From positions 930,001-994,000 of the forward strand of contig CP099418.1 of assembly GCA_024114885.1 (NCBI GenBank): DNA of 64,000 bases. The letters are read 5' to 3'. Positions 12,103-23,568 of the stretch are shown in pieces. Source of the stretch: Septoria linicola. Taxonomy: Eukaryota; Ascomycota; Dothideomycetes; Mycosphaerellales; Mycosphaerellaceae. Numbering within the stretch: the stretch's first letter is position 1; every line of letters starts with the position of its first letter. The notes beneath the pieces are model-generated. The model had not been told where the DNA came from and searched no databases. It worked only from the letters and a program-made list of their open reading frames with translations. Both the position numbers and the translations under genes were made by a program.

Positions 12103-13163
12103 CGTAATGTATATATTAGCACGACTCTACTCGCATCACTTACACCTCATCGTAGCACGCGTTGTGCTTTGTACTGCAACTGTACCTGCATTGAGCATCA
12201 TTGCTGTGTCATCGCGAGAGAGTCGTGATGTCAACGCAGACCGTTCGGGTTGCACTTCTTTGGCCTACGACGTGTCACCAATCTATCAGCGTGCTGCATC
12301 TTACAGCGATGGGCAGTACTGATTCGGTTATTTACATTGTTTGAATAGATGCAAGGTGTGAGGCGTACTCTGTAGTTAGTTGCGATCGCTGGACGTCGGC
12401 TTCCGCTCCGACAGAACCAGCTCCGAACACAGTCGTCACTCCCTCACAAGACCGGTTGCGTATACGAGTGTGCACATTAGCTTGATTGATGTTGCTTCAT
12501 CGAAGGTCAGGCATAGTACCATAACCTCATGTCATGTCTAGTCCTCCCAATGTCACTAGCATCGATGGATCATTGACCGATTGCCAAGCATTCAGCTGGT
12601 GTCTCTCAGCAGTTGAGATTAGGGTTAACTAAATTTTCTCCTGGGACAGCGACGGCAAGGTGGTGATATAATAATCGTCCAGTATGTCAGCAGCGTTGAT
12701 TACTTCAGCGGCTTCTGATCTTGTCTGCGGGACGACGATGCATTTGGATGGCAGATGCATGATTGCAACGATCACTATCAGATTCGTACAAGGCCAGGAA
12801 TTCGACATGATTCAGAAAGTGTCAAAATGTGATGTGCTCGACAGGTCACTCTCTCGATTGCTTGGAATCATGATTGTCTGGACATGGCGAGGTAGAGCTC
12901 AGGTCCATGAGTTTCGCCCAACTGCTGAGAATACTTACCGGGCTGACCACTGATTGCGGGTGAAACTGACAGCCATCGACTTCACGCAATAGTGAGGCAG
13001 AAGGGAAGAGAGATAGCTAGAAAAGCTGGTATTTGCAACACGCTGCATGCTCTTGGATTCTATGCTGCTGAATCTTGAGCCGCGTGCTAAAAGTACATGT
13101 GGTATACAACACTAGTTCCGTTGATCCTTCACCTGCGATAATGCGCTACAACTGCTCCCAATA
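12103..13163. other. intergenic, 1.06 kb
   Basis: No supported gene. It contains the promoter of the dehydrogenase and the 3' end of the F-box gene. Short frames at 12684-12953 and nearby have no coding character. Confidence 0.4.
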
Positions 13164-16100
13164 TTAGGTCCGGCCGACAGAAGCGCGGTCGTCGTATGGG
13201 TACTGTAGTGGCACAGCGTTGGTCGGCTGTTCATAATATACAGGACGTCGATCATCGTACACTGGCTGCAGATGTGGTTGCTCTGTGACGCTAGCATAGA
13301 CAGGACGGCCATGGTGCACGCTGTACTGCTGCTGCTGCTCGTACGCGTTCGGGGCGTACTGAATCGGTGCTGGTGCGGCGTCGACTGGTATCAGAGGACG
13401 GCCGTACTGGTCAACGTAGATCGGCTTCGGAGCCACATGGTCGTACTGATAGTTGTGAGGCGCGTACCCGCGCTCCGGAATCTGCACGTACTGTGGGGGC
13501 GCATGCTCCCTGTAATCAGGTGCATGGGGAGCGGCCTGTCCGTACGAGTGTCCCTGCTCATACAGGTATTGGTACTGTGGAGCAGCCTGGTATTGTGGTT
13601 GAGGTGCAGCTGAGTACGTATGATTTGGGTATTGCTTTTGCTGACTCTGCTCAAAGAGAGTATGGGTCTGTGGCTGCGTGGCTTGTGGTCCATGAATTTC
13701 GTTACCCGTAGATGCGTACGAGAGCGCTCGTTGTGTTCTATTGGGACGAGCCGCCGCTGCATACGATCCAATTCCCGCTGGGGGAAGTGCCTTGTGTCCA
13801 TCCTCGCCATGCCCATCGACGATGGACTGGTGTGGCATATCCACGGGCTTGTTGCTGGCAGACGTAGGTGGAGTGGCCGTCGGGGTCTTTCCCATCAAGC
13901 CCGCGAGGATCGCACCGATATCGGGGGGCCCTTTGGACGTTGAAGTATGCACTGAGGTCGGCTCTCTCACCGCCATCGCGCTCTCAGCACCTCCGACCGA
14001 AGGGCTTCGGCTTGCACGTGCCGCGGTCGACGCTTGCGGGCCGTGCGAAGCCTGTGAAAAAGTCTGCAGCATGGCTATCATGTCTGGATTGAGCTCAAAG
14101 CCAAGTGGAGGCGGAGCCACAGCCGCTTCAGGGACTGAAGGCTTGCGAGCATCGGTATCGAACTGAGCTGGGTCGTAGGACTGTGTGGATACCAGCGCAG
14201 GTCGCAAAGGATCGTACTCGTCCTCTTTCGCTTCTGGCAGTGGTTCGTTCGAGTTGTCCCGTTTCTGTGCTCCGTTGCCAGCCTTCGCACCTTTCTTCTT
14301 GGAATTGCCCTTCTGCTTCTTACTAAGACGTCCGAATAGACTGGCTACCGGGGCCTCGCTTGCTGACTGTCGTTGGCTGTCCTCAGTGATATGTCCTATC
14401 TTCGGCAATGGGGTGGTAAAGACTGTTGGGAATGCGACAGCAACAATGGCTAGCTTTGCATCATCCATACCAGGGGCGCAAAGCAATTGTTTGACGAGGT
14501 CACCTTCCGGAAGCTCAATCATATCTTGAATCCAATCCGCGGAGAAGTTTCGGCCATGGGACTGATGGATGAGCTTGAAGTGGGTGACCAAGGAAGAGGT
14601 GTTGAAGAATTTGGCGCCTCGAATTCGGGTCCAGTATGAGTTACTGTACGAGTTGTCTCCAGCTGCGACACAGGATTTGCAGGCCAGACCTGTGACATTC
14701 TTCACTGGGCGCATAGAATTTTGTGTAGCCAAGGCGTCTGTAAGTAGGTCCAATGTGGGCTTCTGATGGTAGCGTTCCACGAATTTGGACACGGCGTGAT
14801 ATAGTGCAGTCTGAACTCTGACACATTCAAGCATATCCGGCACCCCGTCCAGAGCATCCCAGGTTTCGCGCGAATCACTCGCGAGCCGAAGATATTGAGC
14901 CTCGTGACCAGCCTGCATGGCCGCTACGCCAATCTGACCTGCATCATGCAGATGACCGTTCGTAGGGCCTTGTGAAGCAACTTGACCATGGCCCTGATAT
15001 GGATTGGAGGAGAGCTGTCCAGCTGCATCAGCGCCAGTGTGAACAGACCCACCGCACGGTTTCTGGAAGGAGCTGCCGTGGTGATTTTGTGACGTGTTCC
15101 TTGCTCGCTGCTCTCTCTTGTAATCCGAGACTCTCCGATCAGGCCTAAGCCACTGCGCTGGATTGATGTGGAAGGGCGGTGTCTCTGGCCATTCCGCCGT
15201 CTGCCAGTGTACGATGATGTTACCCTTACTGAACGTAGTGGTATGCTTAGCACCGTAATGCTGAATCAGACCCTCAAATGCGAACCACTTCGGCTTTTTC
15301 TCCTCGTCACAGCCAGCGCAGATGAAGTGCTCCTTGCGATGGACGTCGGTAAACGGTCTGACTTTGTTGTCGTACACCCATTTCATGTTGTCCAAGGAGA
15401 GGAATGGTGCTGGCGGGGGGTTCCCTGTTTGGACGTGGTCTTCGTAGGATTTTCGAAGTCTGGAAGCAGACCAAGCTCCTTATCTTCAACATAACGTCGA
15501 TGCACATGCTCCAAGACTTTAATGGCGAAGATTGGCACGTTTTCTCTGTCCAACATCTTGCCACCGCCCCAGTGCCCGTTAATGATGTCGTCGGCATACT
15601 CACCGAGCCGCTTGCGGAGCGGCGTCTGGGCGTCTTCGTACTCACGGTCGTACACTTCCTTTGCCGGCTTCGATATGACATCTTCAGAGAAATAGGACGG
15701 CATTGCGGCCTGCAAAGCTGCAAGTTGTGAAGCTCTGGCGTGTTCGGCCAGTTCTGCAGCCTCTCTCTGTGCTAGAATCCTAGGTTTAAGCATTTCCCAG
15801 GCGGCGGCTGTCAACGGCGTAGCGATCTGCATTGCTGCTTGGAATGACTCCATGTGCTGCAGTACGTTTGGCTCGACTGGAGGCTCCAACTCTCGGCATC
15901 GCTTTTCAATCTCCGCCCTACGGGCCTGACGGGCGCTCTCGACTTCTTGTGGATTGCGCACCGGTCGCTGATGCTGCGGATGCGACAGCAGCTGGGGCGG
16001 CAGCTGAGGTGGAAACTGAGGTGGATATGGCAGCTGTGATGCGAATTGCGGCGGATATGGTAGCTGATGATGTAGCCCCGGGGGCGGAAACGGCAGATGA

Positions 16101-17693
16101 TGTTGTGGTGGTAGCGGTGGACGTGCTAGCTGCTGGAACTGCGGGAATGGTGGTGGGTATCCGTTGGGGAAGACGTGAACCGGCAGAGGAAGAGGGTGGG
16201 GTCCTATAAGTGGTATGTTAGGTCCGTTCCAAAGTGAGGTAGTTCATCGGTCCGACGAGGACGACTGCAATTGTAGCTAGAGCAAAGAATAGAGACTGCA
16301 TCAAAAGTAGGACAATGCCATGGCATGAGCCATAGCAGAAAGAAATTAATGCTTACCGTTGGCCGTCAAAGGCAACTGAGCAGTGCTTACTGCAGCCGAC
16401 CTACTCTGTACGTCCGGGACACGATGCGGAAAAGAAGACGGATCATACTCCCTGAGCACTTGTGCGAGGTTCACGCCGAGGCGAAGCTGGGCTTCCCACT
16501 TCTCCCAGCGGGCGGAGTCTGCCATTGCATCCTTGCCTTTGTTGTACAGACCTTTACGCCACTCGTCGGCAGCGCCTTGCCCGAGTTGTTGCGCTTCGTT
16601 TTCTTCCTGCTTAATGGCTGCCAGGTGCGGCTGATAATATACCTTGGAGAATTTCAGATTAGACGTGATGCCGGGCGGCATCTGACGGACTGTGTCGGTG
16701 ACGAAGTGGTACTCCTCGTTGCGGAATGCATGGGAGATTCCTAGTCGCAGACGTGCGGATATTGGCTCTGCAAGAAGCTGTACATCCTGGCTGGGAATCA
16801 GTGAAGACCAAGATGGCGACCCAGTGAACACATACTTTGAGCAACAATGGTTCTATACAGGGACCACACGTCCTGACGCCGAACGGGAAAATGACGCGCA
16901 CACCGTCAGTACCTGGCCCACAGTTGAACACAGATGTGGCAGGTGGTGCGACTGGTGCCTTTCCACAGAACTGACAATTCTGCCCACCTACGAGCTTGAG
17001 CATTTCCAGCTCTGTATGCTGGCGAAGTGGCCGTGGCAGCTGTGGAAAGAAGATCTTTCTGGATTGTGTCCAAATAGCCTCACTGTCAACGATACGAGCC
17101 GTAGACTTATCTTTCTGCTGTCCTTGTGGCGCCATGGTCGCCGTCAACATGTGATTAAAGTCTTTGCAGACACGCAGGCAGCGACAGAGCACTGCCGGGG
17201 GCAGAAGCATAAAGACGCGCTGCCAAATGTCCGTGGGTAGACGTGGTGTCTGGGCCGAGTCGACTCGGCGCTTCTTGGTCTGTTCATCGGTAGCGTCTGT
17301 GGAGGCTCCATCAGTATCACCTTCGGCATCGCTCAATTTGCGCTTCGCTCCGGCATGGCTCATTCCGGTGCTTGGAATCGCCTGTTCAGCGACAATGGCA
17401 ATGGCATCGGCATCAGCAATGGCAGGCAGGGCATTGGCAGTGGCAGACGTCGGGCTTGTGGGTTGGCTGGGCTCCGAGAGATCCATGTCCGAGGAGGAAT
17501 CGACCTCGTCGCGTGCGCCGTCGCGTTCAGGTACATCAGGCATTGGCGCGTCAGTTTCTGGCGCGGATTCGGTGGTAGTCGCGTCAACAGGACCTGGAAT
17601 GGCCGGAGGTGCAGCTTCCGTGGAATAGAAATCCGACGAGTCCGATGGAGCTTCGCTGCCATGACGCCAGTCGTGGCCGTTGGCGGCGTCCAT
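13164..17693 (-). CDS. large F-box protein with Cys/His clusters and a Pro/Gln/Tyr-rich tail
   Basis: Exons 16836-17693, 16357-16786 and 15472-16203 are joined by introns of 49 and 153 bp with good signals. A last exon runs 15424-13164. The frame changes between the last two exons; a 47 bp intron (15425-15471, GTCTGC donor, AACAG acceptor) restores it and gives 1,426 aa. One extra C in the six-C run at 15415-15420 would also restore it. The F-box (LPTDIWQRVFMLLPPAVLCRCLRVC) is at about 149-185. A CxxC...CxxC cluster follows near 240. Further on are two C2H2-like elements (CAGCDEEKKPKWFAFEGLIQH region; CKSC...HFKLIH). The tail is rich in Pro, Gln and Tyr. F-box proteins recruit targets to SCF ubiquitin ligases; the target is unknown. 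The gene is divergent from ABP1. Confidence 0.8.
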
Positions 17694-18236
17694 GGCGAGA
17701 TCTGGCAGTCAGTAGTGGTGGTGTCGCAGGGCTACGCGCCTAGGCCATGATTCTGTCGATGGGCTGTGGTGTGATTGTTGTGCTGTGTTTTGGTGCAGAT
17801 CAGGAGAGAAGGAAAATCAACACTTAGACACGCGCTGGGGACGACAACATCAGAAGAAGTCGCGCACGATGCGTTTGATGTGTCTGACGGCGAAACTGCG
17901 ATGGTGCTCGATTTTGCGAAAAAGGGAAAGGTTGTGGTAGGGGAAGTGATGCGCCGGTAGGTACACGTCGTGCATGTATACTGGAGAAGTGCTCGCTCGC
18001 TCGCTCGCTCGCCCTGCCAATCCCCGGGCTGTGCTGGCGACAACGCAGCGCATTCTGACAGCTTCGCTCGGATGACGTCCCACTCGTAAGCTGAGCAGGC
18101 AGTGCTGGCTGGGATGCGGTAACTAGACTGAGCAGACTGACAGCTTGTTCTGCTGGACAACACCACCACCACCACCGGTCCCTCTCTTCTTCTACAACAC
18201 CGCCATACCACTCCCATCCGCCTCGAATCTCCCACC
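17694..18236. promoter_or_regulatory. divergent promoter, F-box gene / ABP1
   Basis: 543 bp between the two divergent start codons. It holds a pure GCTC tetranucleotide run (17991-18012), a TGACGTC site at 18073-18079 resembling a CRE/ATF half-palindrome, and a CACCACC run and pyrimidine-rich leader just before the ABP1 ATG. No TATA box is obvious. Regulation by these sites is inference. Confidence 0.5.
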
Positions 18237-20746
18237 ATGGCGGCTCTCAACCTGTCGCAGAACGGGCCGTCCATCACAGCCAGCTACCAGAAGATTGTCA
18301 ATTCCGCGCCCAATGGCCCTGCTGCCTCGTCTCCCACGTATGGCATCTGGGCTGTCTTCTCCGTGAAAGCTCCTCTCGCCAATGCCTTCCAAGCAGATTC
18401 CAGCAAGGAAAGCGTGCTTTCCGTGCAGACTACGGGCGAGGGCGAGCTGGCAGACTTGATCGAGGACTTCTCCGATGGTCGTATTCAGTTCGCATTCGTG
18501 AAGGTCAAGGACCCGAACACGACACTACCCAAGAGTGTGCTCATTGCTTGGTGCGGCGAGGGCGTACCAGAGCGGACCAAGGGCTACTTCACAAGCCACT
18601 TGAATGCGGTGTCCAAAGTACTGCATGGCTACCATGTGCAGGTCACTGCGCGTTCCGATAGAGACCTGACGCCCGAATCGATCGTGCAGAAGGTAGCAGA
18701 CTCCTCGGGCTCAAAGTACAGCGGAGGCGGCTCCATTCCTTCATCAGCAGGTGGACCACCTCCACCAAAGGCTTCAAAGCCTGTGCTTCCGACCAAGAGC
18801 TTTGGGCCAACGCCTGGCTTCTCGCCGCTGGGCAGGACACGAGCAGCTGCACCCGCTTCTTCGGCAACAGATTCGGACGGCTGGGGTACGGACGCACCGC
18901 CTGTAACACGATCGCAGCTGGAGAAGGTGTCCTCCGCCTACCAGCCTACGAAGGTCAACATGGCCGATCTGCAGACACAGCGGGAGCCTTCCAAGTTCAA
19001 CGCTCCTGCTCCTAGCAACGGCAATAATGCAGATGTGGTGAGCGGTGGATATCAGCCAATTGGAAAAGTGGACATTGCAGCTATTCGAAGGCAGGCCCAA
19101 GCGTCGGGAAGTGTTCAGGATGACAGACCTACTGTGGTCAAGGGTGCCTACGAGCCAATTGGGAAGGTAGACTTGAACGAGATTAGGAGAAAAGCACAAG
19201 CTGCGCCGCCACCAGCTGCAGTGCCAGCACCGGTGCAACGCGAAGACGAGGACGAGAATACCCCGAGGTCTCTGGCCGACCGTTCCGCGGCCTTCCAGCA
19301 GAACAGACCACTCACTGAGCTGCCGAAGCCCAAAGTCGCCAACCGCTTTGGTGCTCAGGCGAGCAACTTCTCGGGCACAAAAGCGCCAACGCCAGCGGCT
19401 TTCCAATCGAAGCCAATTCAAGCCGCCGCGCCGGTCGGCGCTGCAGGAAAGAACTTTGCAGACGAGGGAGGAAAGACTCCTGCACAGATCTGGGCAGAGC
19501 GCAAGGCGCGAGAGCGAGGCTTGAGCGGCGCAGCTGATACCCAGCAGCCAGGCGCTAGCTCACCAGAAGCGCCCATGCAGAGCCAGCCAAGCGGTGGCTG
19601 GCAGAGCTCGTACGGCGGGAAGAAGTGGGGTGTGCAGATTCCCACACGCACCGGAGGAAGCGGCATCAGCGAGCAACGCACAGGGCAAGCAGCCGATGAA
19701 CAACAAGCAGAGGAAGCCTCACCACCCACAGGCGGCGTGGGATCTATCAGAGATCGGTTTGCAGGCGCGGCGCCAATGGGCGCTGTACGACAGCACACGG
19801 GAGGTGCTCCTGAGCCACCGCCGCTCGATACCTCTAGCAAGCCAAATGCGGGCGCCAGGGGTGTCCCGATACCAGGCCTGTCACAAACCTCTTCTGATGC
19901 CCAAGTACCGACTGTACAGCACCAGGACCTGCCGCCACCTCCACCTCGAGGCGTACCACAGGATGAGGAAGATGACGACGGGGATGACGCTGCAGCGGCA
20001 CCACAGGGATCGCCTGTCCGGATCGCGATGCCAGTAGGCCGCGGTGCGGACCCAATCGAGCCTGCAGAGGCACTTTCTCCACAATCAATGCCGGAGGCGT
20101 CGTTAGTCAAGGTGGTATCTCAACACCAGGACTTGGAGCCTGAACCGCAGGTCGCGGACCACGATCCTTCTCGAGGAGCAGCACAAGAAGCTGCAGTAGC
20201 CACATTTGGACATGCTGAGGACCCACGTGGAGCAGGAGTTGCAGGCGGCATGGAAGCAATTGCTCAGTACGACTATGAAAAGGACGAAGAGAACGAGATT
20301 GCACTTCAGGATGGCGAGCGCATCACAAACATTGAAATGGTAGACGATGACTGGTGGATGGGCGAGAACAGCAAGGGCGAGAAGGGACTGTTCCCAAGCA
20401 ACTATGTGGAGTTGGTAGAGGGTGAGGCAGGAGGAGCAGTCGCTCAAGAAGCCGCCGTGCCTACTTCGCAGCTTGCACAAGAACCACCGCCAGGTCCACC
20501 TCAACCACAAGGAGGTTCGTTGCCCACAGCCACGGCCGAGTACGACTATGAAGCTGCAGAGGAGAATGAATTAAGCTTCCCGGATGGCGCCAAGATCACC
20601 AATGTGGTAAGGATTCTTTTTGAGCTTTGTGTTGAGACGCCAGTACTAATACTTTACAGGAATTCCCTGATGAAAACTGGTGGTCGGGCGAGTACAACGG
20701 CAAGGCGGGTCTCTTCCCAGCCAATTATGTTCAGTTGGACCAGTAG
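18237..20746 (+). CDS. ABP1: actin-binding protein Abp1 (drebrin-like)
   Basis: Two exons, 18237-20606 and 20660-20746, with a 53 bp intron (GTAAGG, TACTAAT branch, ACAG), give 818 aa. An ADF-homology domain (about 10-145) opens the protein. Three diverged repeats of the YxPIGKVDIAAIRRQAQ type follow near 235-320, then a long Pro/Ala-rich linker with PPPPPRG stretches. Two SH3 domains close it: about 671-727 (AQYDYEKDEENE ... GLFPSNYVEL) and 765-818 (AEYDYEAAEENE ... GLFPANYVQL). The intron splits the second SH3, so a frame-only reading misses its end. Abp1 binds F-actin, activates Arp2/3 and recruits endocytic factors at cortical patches. The start has a favourable context (ACCATGG). Confidence 0.93.
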
Positions 20747-21179
20747 ATGGAGGCATATAAAAAGCATTCTGTAGAGGATTGACACCAAGAGTTCTTCTCG
20801 TCAAGGCACTGTGCTAGTATGTCCTTTTGTCCGTCTACATCTATGCTGTGACGACTATTGCATTTCTCTCCCCTGTGACACTGAATGATAGTCGATGCCA
20901 TACAATGAGAGTCTTTCTGCCATGCACCAGCTTAGCTCCATTCGACGTGTAGTCGAGAATCTCTGTCATCCGATTCTATCTACCCGTGACCGGCACGTAA
21001 TCTTCATTCATTCGAACCGGTCGGAGTGCCGTGCATCGCTTCATCGACGACGCGGGGACTGTTCGAGATATGGACAATTGAGAGTGCACCAGAGCTGCTT
21101 ATGGCTCGGCGCTAGTATCTGATTTTATCTGAACGTGGAACCTGAGCAAGTTGCGCAGGCTCACGAGATATTTTCTCGT
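20747..21179. other. convergent intergenic, ABP1 / NSA2
   Basis: 433 bp between the two stop codons. No coding signal. It should hold both 3' untranslated regions. Confidence 0.4.
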
Positions 21180-22023
21180 TCAGACAAGCAATACACTGCA
21201 AGTTTCATATTAGTATCAACCCGGCAACAAAAAGGAATTCGACAGCGACTTACGCGTTCACGCAACCATCGTTCTCACAGTTATTCGTGATCTGTGCCCA
21301 TCGACCCCAAACGACTTTGCCTCCTGCCGTTACCAGACCCAACTCGCTCACATTGACTTCGATAATGGTTCCTTTGGTAAGCACGCCCAGTTGCGTGTAC
21401 ATTGGATTTTGAGGATTCTTCTTCACGCTGATAATCGGCAACTGCACGGTAACACCGAGCTCAGGATGTGTGACATTCGCTTTCTTGTATCGCAAACCCA
21501 TGGGTCGAATGAAGCGCTCGTACTTGACGGGTCGTCTCGTGAAATCGGGTCCGACGAATGTCGGTTTCGTGATCATGCGCTTCCAGCTCTTCTTTGCCGT
21601 CTTCTTGCCCGTCTTGACGACCTTGAACATTTCCTGCTCACTGATGCCGCGCACTTTCGGCAGCGGGACGCTGAATTTGGCGGCTTTCTCGGCACGCTTG
21701 TTTTTGATTGCCGAACTGAGCGCTTTGGCGTTGGTGGTGTTGCTACGGTCGAGCAAGTATCCTGGAAGAGGTTTGCTGGAAGGCTCGGCGGGTTCTGCAG
21801 ATTTGACGTTCTTCTCCTCTTGCTGTTTGATGGCCTTCTTCATCTGGATCTTCTCCTTGTGGCGCTTCTGCTGGTACAATTTTGCGCGCAGACCACGCAG
21901 ATTCTGCGCATTCTCGGAGGCTTTGTGACCCTCACGGGCAGCACGTTTTCGGGTGCGTTCCTCATGGTCGAGACGGCGACCATGTTGCTTAGTGAAGCGC
22001 TCGATGTACTCGTTCTGAGGCAT
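21180..22023 (-). CDS. NSA2: ribosome biogenesis protein Nsa2
   Basis: Exon 1 (21254-22023) plus a 16-nt last exon (21180-21195), separated by a 58 bp intron (GTAAGT, TACTAAT, TTGCAG), give 261 aa, exactly the length of yeast Nsa2. Without splicing the protein would stop at DGCVNA; splicing adds VLLV, the expected C-terminus. The N-terminus is basic and helical (MPQNEYIERFTKQHGRRLDHEE). The C-terminal half is an eS8-like beta domain (GVLTKGTIIEVNVSELGLV ... GGKVVWGRWAQITNN). Nsa2 is a pre-60S assembly factor in the nucleolus/nucleus needed for 27S pre-rRNA processing. It is divergent from a mitochondrial ribosomal protein gene. Confidence 0.96.
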
Positions 22024-22218
22024 GGCGACGGGAAGGGCAGCTAGATTGCCTGCCTGGTCGGATCGGTCGTGGCGAGCGAGAAGAAAGAGTAGGAGGAAGT
22101 CGACGAACTTTCAGGACCCTCCAAGTCCAAATGCTTGGCAAGCGCGTGGGGAGAGATCGAGACGGGCATCACCATTCATCTTTCTCTGGCATTGACAGAC
22201 AACGACCACCACACAACC
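22024..22218. promoter_or_regulatory. compact bidirectional promoter, NSA2 / bL21m
   Basis: 195 bp separate the two divergent ATGs, so the genes must share promoter sequence. An ATG at 22131 on the plus strand lies out of frame upstream of the bL21m start and opens a long overlapping frame; it matters only if transcripts begin before it. Confidence 0.6.
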
Positions 22219-22956
22219 ATGCTATCACGAACGCTGCGACGCGCGTTGTGCGAGACGGGCTCGTCGCTGCCGCCGACATTCCTGCTGCCCTGGACAGCCA
22301 CTCTGCGACTCAGCACCGTCTCCCAGGCCGCAACTGCAGCACCTCCGTCACCTCCGCTAGCATCAAGGACGCAGTCTTCATTGAAGCTCAGCCAATCTCT
22401 CCGCGATCTCCTCCCTGTAATGCAGTCGCAAAGCCCGCACTATCTCACTGCGCACATTCACGGCAATCCTTACCTCATCACGCAAGGCGACACTGTTCGC
22501 CTGCCCTTCTGCATGCATGGCGTCGAACCAGGCGATGTCATCCGTCTCGACCGTGCAGTAAATCTGGGCAGCAGAGACTACACCTTGAAAGCCCCAGCAT
22601 CTACACCACAGCTGAAGAGCCCGACGAAAGCGGCTGCAGCTACCCTGGATCCCACCACCGGCACGTTAGCCACTCACTCGCGACTCGTGCCTAGAGAAGA
22701 TGCGGCAGAGAACCCTGAAGGCGTGCCTCATTTCATCCCTCACATCGCAAAGGGTAAGTTTTCTTATGTCGACGATCGGCTATTCGAGTGCAGAGCAGTA
22801 GTTATGGGCGTAGAGAGCGAGCCTCTGCGAATCAAGGAGAAGACGAAGAGGAGACAGAGGCATGTGAGGAAAGTCAAGAGCAAGCACCGATTCACCATTC
22901 TGAAAATCAAGGAGCTGAGGATCAAGAGTGTCGATGAGATTGAGGGACGAGAATAA
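22219..22956 (+). CDS. MRPL49: mitochondrial large-subunit ribosomal protein bL21m
   Basis: Single exon, 245 aa. The Arg/Ser-rich, acid-poor N-terminus (MLSRTLRRALCETGSS) fits a mitochondrial presequence. The L21 fold spans about 85-240: HYLTAHIHGNPYLITQGD, the GDVIRLDRAVNLGSRDYTL segment and a basic C-terminal RQRHVRKVKSKHRFTILKI block. The insertion between about 120 and 185 is longer than in bacteria, as is common in fungal homologues. I chose the ATG at 22219 because the in-frame extension upstream begins only with TTG. Role: structural component of the mitochondrial 54S subunit. Confidence 0.9.
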   Translation: MLSRTLRRALCETGSSLPPTFLLPWTATLRLSTVSQAATAAPPSPPLASRTQSSLKLSQSLRDLLPVMQSQSPHYLTAHIHGNPYLITQGDTVRLPFCMHGVEPGDVIRLDRAVNLGSRDYTLKAPASTPQLKSPTKAAAATLDPTTGTLATHSRLVPREDAAENPEGVPHFIPHIAKGKFSYVDDRLFECRAVVMGVESEPLRIKEKTKRRQRHVRKVKSKHRFTILKIKELRIKSVDEIEGRE

Positions 22957-23568
22957 CTCACGAGATGTGCAATCGAATCATCTTCCCTGCCAGACGCGCC
23001 GATGAGATGAGGCGTTGTGATAGCTCAATCTGCTCCTGATGCCACTCGGATTGCGCAAGAGTGCTGCTCACCGTGGCAGGTGTGGAAGATTGGGAGAGAT
23101 GCGAATACATCGGAAAAGAGCGGCAGGCTCATATCACGTCAGCTACGAGCACGACCACGGCGAACATGGATGTGTTCCAATCGACCCTCGCTATCGCCGC
23201 TTGGGCACGATGCGTGGCGAACAAAAAGTTCTCGATCCACGTCACCCTCAGCGCAACGATCACGACCACTGGCTCTTGCCTGGCCGCTCCGAATGGGCAT
23301 CTTGTGGATGTTAGACCCAGTTCCAGTCCTTTGGCACACCACAAGCGACTGCACGAATTCCTGGCAACCATCAAAGCCACGTATCACTGTAGCTTCATTC
23401 CAGCGCCTTGGTGAATGCTCATCACGACTACCAAACGAGGGCAACAGATAGTGTTCATCAATCATGTATATTACTGTACATACTGCCGCAATCGGCTATG
23501 TTTCCCAGGCACTTTTTCCACACGCCTCGCTATGCCTGAACCTCAAAAGTACAATCTCATCCTATACC
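22957..23568. other. convergent intergenic, bL21m / NAD(P)HX dehydratase
   Basis: 612 bp between two stop codons. Frames of 80-144 codons occur on both strands but overlap each other and show no domain. Probably 3' untranslated sequence. Confidence 0.35.

Noticed and set aside
17991..18012. GCTC tandem run considered as a CRISPR-like or regulatory array
   Set aside because: Simple tetranucleotide microsatellite with no spacers; only a possible promoter element.
19418..20110. 230-codon minus-strand frame rich in Ser, Gly and Cys
   Set aside because: Antisense of the Pro/Ala-rich linker of ABP1; no domain.
21391..22044. 217-codon plus-strand frame
   Set aside because: Antisense of NSA2, whose full-length conserved protein is on the minus strand.
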